In this document: piece after piece, positions 60,655 through 64,000 of the stretch
How positions within the stretch are numbered: the first letter of the stretch is position 1
How the letters are laid out: each line of letters starts with the position of its first letter
Notes under the pieces: generated by a model
The model's input: only the letters and a program-made list of their open reading frames with translations
What the model was told of the DNA's origin: nothing
The model's database searches: none
NCBI GenBank assembly: GCA_017744715.1
Contig: JAGIAT010000003.1
Span: 396,895 to 460,894 of the forward strand
DNA length: 64,000 nt
DNA from: Niabella sp.
Lineage (GTDB): Bacteria > Bacteroidota > Bacteroidia > Chitinophagales > Chitinophagaceae
Direction: 5' to 3'
Position numbers and translations under genes: made by a program

Positions 60655-61479
60655 TTATGCGCGGGCCACCATTTCCGTAAATAAATGCGCCAGCTTTGGC
60701 TCTGCTGCCCGGGCCGCTTCCAGTACCTCTTCATGCGTGATCACATTTTCTTCTTCCCGGATGCCCAGGTCGGTAATAATGCTTACGGCAAAAACCTCCA
60801 ATCCCATATGATTGGCCACGATGGTTTCCTGCACGGTGCTCATGCCCACAGCATCTGCTCCCAGTATATGAATCATTTTATATTCGGCGCGTGTTTCAAA
60901 CGTTGGACCGGTAACCGCATAATAAACGCCTTCCCGTACCAAGATACCGGCTTCTCCGCAAATTTCTTTCGCCTTTGTGATAAGGCTTTTTTTATAGGGC
61001 TCGCTCATATCCGGGAAACGTGTGCCCCATTCTTCAATATTTTTTCCCACCAGCGGATTGGGCGTGCCAAAGCTGATATGATCGGTAATGATCATAATAT
61101 CGCCCACCGAAAAACCAGGATTTACCCCGCCTGCAGCATTGCTCAGCAGCAGCTGGCGTATCCCCAGCAATTTCATTACCCGGATGGGGAAAACGATCTC
61201 CGGCGGCGTATACCCTTCATAAAAATGAAACCGCCCCGCCATGGCCACCACTTTTTTGCCGGCCAGTTCACCAAAGATCAGTTTGCCGGAATGTCCTTTT
61301 ACCGTAGACACGGGAAAATTCGGAATGGCCGCGTAAGGCACTTCTTTTTCTACCGTAATGGCCGACGCAAAGTTTCCCAGCCCGCTGCCCAGCACAATCC
61401 CCACCTCCGGAGCCTCCGGGTATTGCGCCTTTAAAAAGGCAACGGTTTCCTGTACCTGCTCCACAATTGATTCTGACAT
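60655..61479 (-). CDS. Purine nucleoside phosphorylase, type I
   Basis: 274 residues. Phosphorolyses inosine and guanosine to the base and ribose 1-phosphate. The phosphate-binding GIVLGSGLGNFA, MAGRFHFYEGY, LLLSNAAGGVNP and the base-binding TGPTFETRAEYKMI and VTHEEVL-like ITHEEVLEAA segments are typical of the trimeric PNP class. The start at 61479 (MSESIVEQV) gives the normal N-terminus; the frame runs on to 61578 through the promoter. The porin gene follows after 9 bp. Confidence 0.95.
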   Translation of the reverse strand: MSESIVEQVQETVAFLKAQYPEAPEVGIVLGSGLGNFASAITVEKEVPYAAIPNFPVSTVKGHSGKLIFGELAGKKVVAMAGRFHFYEGYTPPEIVFPIRVMKLLGIRQLLLSNAAGGVNPGFSVGDIMIITDHISFGTPNPLVGKNIEEWGTRFPDMSEPYKKSLITKAKEICGEAGILVREGVYYAVTGPTFETRAEYKMIHILGADAVGMSTVQETIVANHMGLEVFAVSIITDLGIREEENVITHEEVLEAARAAEPKLAHLFTEMVARA

Positions 61480-61500
61480 AAATCCTGCATTAAGTGTGGG

Positions 61501-61508
61501 CAAATATA
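61501..61508 (-). promoter_or_regulatory. -7 element of the purine nucleoside phosphorylase gene
   Basis: Minus-strand TATATTTG, a perfect TAnnTTTG, 21 nt upstream of the ATG at 61479. No good -33 at 19-bp spacing. Confidence 0.55.
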
Positions 61509-61611
61509 ATGAAACTAACAGCGATACACACGCTCCCGGTAAGAATCCGTTGTTTCTTTTAAAACTCTTAACATTCAAACGCTTAGGTGCATTTGCAGGC
61601 CTGCCGTGCGT

Positions 61612-62070
61612 TTAGCTCTTGCTGCGCAGACCGGTGATCTTTTTTTCAAGATCGGCTATTTTATCATTGGTCTTGGAAATGTTTCGCTGCATACTGGCCA
61701 CATTGGAGGTCAGCTTTTCTGCTTTATTATTGCTGGATGAGGCGCTCTTGGCAGCCTTTTTTGCCCTGCGGGCCAGTTTTTCATCCCCCGGGTTCTTGGC
61801 CATCTTCTGGGAATAGTCTTTGCTTTCTGCAGCCGATTTTGCAGCATCCTTGTTCGCTTTTTCAAGGTCGCTCTGGAGCTTTACCAGTTTGTTCTGGTAA
61901 TCGGCCAGGTTCAGTTTCTGCTTATTCAGCTCCGTGGTTTGTTTCAGGATCTCTTTGTGCAGTTTTAACGCTTTAATGGAATCCGCAGAAACGGATTGCG
62001 CCTGTGTAAAACTGGTTGCCGCCAGCATGAAGGCCAGCATTAATAGCAGACATGGTGTGTTTTTTTTCAT
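61612..62070 (-). CDS. Exported coiled-coil protein
   Basis: 152 residues. Signal peptide (about 1-25, ending SFTQAQ) followed by an almost entirely helical, Lys/Ala/Ser-rich mature chain with heptad-like spacing: LHKEILKQTTELNKQKLNLADYQ, then LEKANKDAAKSAAESKDYSQ and the final KTNDKIADLEKKITGLRSKS. No enzymatic motif. Probably a periplasmic structural or spacer protein; I do not recognise a named family. Confidence 0.75.
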   Translation of the reverse strand: MKKNTPCLLLMLAFMLAATSFTQAQSVSADSIKALKLHKEILKQTTELNKQKLNLADYQNKLVKLQSDLEKANKDAAKSAAESKDYSQKMAKNPGDEKLARRAKKAAKSASSSNNKAEKLTSNVASMQRNISKTNDKIADLEKKITGLRSKS

Positions 62071-62437
62071 TGCTTTTTTGTTTTGTTAACGATGGGTTCC
62101 GGAATTCCGCGCTTCCAGTGCTTATTTGCCCGGGCGAAACAGCATCATGTGCCGCCACATCGGGTATATATTAAAGATACGGTTTTATACAAGACGTTTC
62201 AATGTTCCGGAGGTTGCAACAAAACAAAGATCAAACGTATGCCGCCCCCGCAAACCGGGGGTATACGGATGCACCCGGCACTGCAAAAATTTGAATGGCG
62301 CCCGTTTCCCCTGAATCCTTATCTTCGTGGCAAAGTTCTTTTTAATGAAATGGGTCCTAACGACTTCATCATTCCTGCATGAGGACCGGAGGGGCGTATT
62401 TCATGTGATCATCCATAAACAAAAAAACTATTTACAG
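62071..62437. other. Gene-free stretch upstream of sucC
   Basis: 367 bases without a gene. It contains an inverted repeat CCCCCG/CCGGGGG-like at about 62245-62262 and a possible -7 element TATCTTCG at 62320-62327. The leader to the sucC ATG at 62438 would be about 105 nt, long enough for regulation, but I see no known riboswitch. Confidence 0.5.
62320..62327 (+). promoter_or_regulatory. Possible -7 element of sucC
   Basis: TATCTTCG, one mismatch from TAnnTTTG, 110 nt upstream of the ATG. No -33 at the expected spacing. Confidence 0.35.
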
Positions 62438-63649
62438 ATGAATCTTCACGAATATCAGGCCAAGGAATTATTAAAAAAATACAACGTTCCGGTACAGGAA
62501 GGTTATGCATGCAGCTCCGTACAGGAAGCTGAAGAAGCATACCGGAAGATCAAAACGGATACCGGCAGCAAGTTTGCGGTGGTAAAAGCACAGATCCATG
62601 CCGGCGGGCGCGGAAAGGGCGCTATTAAAGAAACCGGGATCAATGGGGTTAAAGTAGCCAAATCCCTGGAAGACGTGGAGGAATTTGCAAAAGGCATCCT
62701 GGGCGGAACACTGGTAACCATTCAAACGGGACCTGCAGGAAAAGTGGTGAACAAGATCTTTGTAGGCCAGGATATGTATTATGATGGTCCTTCTGAAAGA
62801 CAGGAATTTTATTTATCGATCCTCCTGGACCGCAGTAAGGGACAAAATGTAATCATGTACAGTACCGAAGGAGGTATGAGCATTGAAGATGTGGCGCACG
62901 AAACCCCTGAAAAGATCTTTAAAGAGTGGGTACACCCCTCTGGTCGCCTGCTGGGATTTCAGGCACGTAAAATTGCCTTTAACCTGGGACTTACGGGTGC
63001 CGCTTTTAAAAACTGTGTAAAGTTTGTAACCAACCTGTATGATGCATACGTGGGACTGGATTGCAGCATGCTGGAGATTAACCCGCTGTTTAAGGCTGCC
63101 GATGATAAGATCATTGCTGTTGACTGTAAGATGAACCTCGATGATAACGCCATGATGCGCCACGCAGACCTGGCATCCCTCAGAGATATTACCGAAGAAG
63201 ATCCTACGGAAGTTGAAGCCGGAAAATACAACCTGAACTTTGTAAAACTGGATGGCAACGTAGGTTGTATGGTAAATGGCGCCGGTTTGGCCATGGCTAC
63301 CATGGACATGATCAAACTGAGCGGTGGCGAACCTGCCAACTTCCTGGATGTGGGCGGCACCGCAAATGCCCAAACCGTGGAAGCCGGTTTCAAAATCATT
63401 ATGAAAGACCCCGCAGTAAAAGCGATCCTGATCAATATTTTTGGAGGTATTGTACGTTGCGACCGTGTGGCCGCCGGCGTTATTGATGCTTACAAAAACC
63501 TGGGAAATATTAATATTCCGATCATTGTACGTTTGCAGGGAACCAATGCAGAGGAAGCGAAAAAACTCATTGACGAGAGCGGTCTGAAAGTACAATCCGC
63601 CATCTTGTTGAGTGAAGCAGCCGACCTGGTGAAGAAGGCCGTAGCATAG
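62438..63649 (+). CDS. sucC: Succinyl-CoA synthetase, beta subunit
   Basis: 403 residues, ADP-forming type. With SucD it converts succinyl-CoA to succinate and produces ATP in the citric acid cycle. The N-terminal ATP-grasp part starts MNLHEYQAKELLKKYNVPVQ and contains KAQIHAGGRGKGAIK and EINPLF; the C-terminal CoA-ligase domain has FLDVGGTANAQTVEAG and NIFGGIVRCDRVAAG. The start at 62438 is the conserved N-terminus; the frame extends 37 codons upstream. sucD is not adjacent: an intrinsic terminator follows at once. Confidence 0.97.
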   Translation: MNLHEYQAKELLKKYNVPVQEGYACSSVQEAEEAYRKIKTDTGSKFAVVKAQIHAGGRGKGAIKETGINGVKVAKSLEDVEEFAKGILGGTLVTIQTGPAGKVVNKIFVGQDMYYDGPSERQEFYLSILLDRSKGQNVIMYSTEGGMSIEDVAHETPEKIFKEWVHPSGRLLGFQARKIAFNLGLTGAAFKNCVKFVTNLYDAYVGLDCSMLEINPLFKAADDKIIAVDCKMNLDDNAMMRHADLASLRDITEEDPTEVEAGKYNLNFVKLDGNVGCMVNGAGLAMATMDMIKLSGGEPANFLDVGGTANAQTVEAGFKIIMKDPAVKAILINIFGGIVRCDRVAAGVIDAYKNLGNINIPIIVRLQGTNAEEAKKLIDESGLKVQSAILLSEAADLVKKAVA

Positions 63650-63674
63650 TTTGATTTTATTTACAATTAATGAG

Positions 63675-63707
63675 AGCGGTTACTTTTAGAAGTGACCGCT
63701 TTTTTTG
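63675..63707 (+). terminator. Intrinsic terminator after sucC
   Basis: 11-bp stem (63675-63685 with 63690-63700, one G.U pair), 4-nt loop and a run of seven to eight T. 25 bp after the sucC stop codon. Confidence 0.9.
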
Positions 63708-63733
63708 TGGGGTGTTTGTTTTTTTAGTCGTTG

Positions 63734-63785
63734 GTGAGATGTTGACAGTGAGATGTTGATAGTGAAATGTTGACAGTGAGACGTT
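63734..63785. repeat. 14-bp tandem repeat (two alternating 7-mers)
   Basis: GTGAGAT-GTTGACA, GTGAGAT-GTTGATA, GTGAAAT-GTTGACA, then GTGAGAC-GTT: three and a half 14-bp copies, each made of two 7-mers. Confidence 0.85.
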
Positions 63786-63986
63786 CCTGTTTGATGTAGC
63801 TGCTTAACTTCCGGGCGGGGGGGTAGCTATCGACCAGCGGGAAGGCTATTGAGCAGTAACGGCATCTTTACTTCTACATTTAAAATTTCCCATTGGTAAT
63901 TTTAAATTCCCGCAGGGGAAGCCGTTTCAAGTTTAATGTTTAAAGTTACTGGTGTCCGGTAAAAATATGTATGTAATAAAAAAAGG

Positions 63987-64000
63987 GAGGCCGAAGCCTC
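63987..64000. terminator. Partial hairpin at window edge, probable terminator
   Basis: GAGGC-CGAA-GCCTC preceded by an A7 run (63978-63984) looks like one side of a bidirectional terminator cut by the window end, probably for a gene beyond the edge on either strand. Confidence 0.4.

Larger units (their letters stand above)
63650..64000. other. Gene-free stretch at the right edge
   Basis: 351 bases without a gene up to the window end. It contains the sucC terminator, a 7/14-bp-period repeat (63734-63785), a short AAGTTTA/ATGTTTA repeat near 63930-63952 and the left half of a hairpin at the edge. Confidence 0.6.

Noticed and set aside
60685..61434. 249-codon plus-strand open frame
   Set aside because: Antisense to the purine nucleoside phosphorylase gene, with no family features.
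62813..63595. 260-codon minus-strand open frame
   Set aside because: Antisense to sucC; a codon-bias shadow of a highly conserved gene.

Overview
The window looks like chromosomal DNA of a Bacteroidota bacterium, most probably of the family Chitinophagaceae. The reasons are -33/-7 promoters of the form TTTG-N19-TAnnTTTG, lineage-typical families (DUF4199, DUF2480, DUF983, TamL, the DUF3347/multicopper oxidase cluster, GH29 fucosidase), lipoprotein signal peptides and very weak ribosome binding sites. The genus cannot be fixed from sequence alone. I see no insertion sequence, prophage, CRISPR array or rRNA. One tRNA is present, tRNA-Pro(GGG).

Layout. 0-4.1 kb: xylose catabolism (xylA, xylB) divergent from a LacI-type regulator, with an 18-bp operator-like palindrome between them. 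4.3-8.5 kb: a loosely packed region with an exported unknown protein, a membrane-anchored winged-helix regulator preceded by helically phased repeats, a PhnB-like protein, an AlkD-type repair protein and a broken gene. 8.5-18.4 kb: tRNA-Pro, a dihydroorotase homologue lacking metal ligands, DUF4199, two glycosyltransferases and a complete GDP-D,D-heptose set (hddA, gmhA, an hddC-gmhB fusion), then trmN6, a cluster of hairpins and a FAD oxidoreductase. 18.7-25.6 kb: a TetR-controlled efflux operon (TetR, TolC, HlyD, two ABC ATPases, two ABC-2 permeases) with identical 16-bp operators before and after tetR. 25.6-35.5 kb: a GH29 alpha-L-fucosidase, a 50-aa lipoprotein and the tamB-tamL envelope pair. 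35.6-41.5 kb: small housekeeping, stress and repair genes (DinB, a SufR-like regulator, DUF2480, FMN reductase, alkA, ogt, a GyrI-like protein, GNAT).

41.7-47.9 kb holds the most cohesive accessory system, an envelope copper-handling cluster: a Cys/His-rich exported protein, an HMA-like/DUF3347 protein, a DUF3347 lipoprotein, a haem-binding protein, a multicopper oxidase fused to an outer-membrane barrel, a YHS-type lipoprotein and a YceI lipoprotein. 48-64 kb: serine hydrolase, SMR exporter, Crp-type regulator, rpsA, DUF983, AraC and LacI regulators, an HMA/TlpA/PepSY set, pnp with a porin, a coiled-coil protein and sucC.

The strongest unexplained signal is a family of short tandem arrays with a 7-bp (sometimes 8-bp) period. 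Their unit sequences differ, they are scattered between genes, and some run into coding sequence: a 105-bp in-frame array before the signal peptide of TamL, an in-frame insert in a glycosyltransferase, and the 3' end of alkA. A separate cluster of about nine small hairpins lies at 16.6-16.84 kb.
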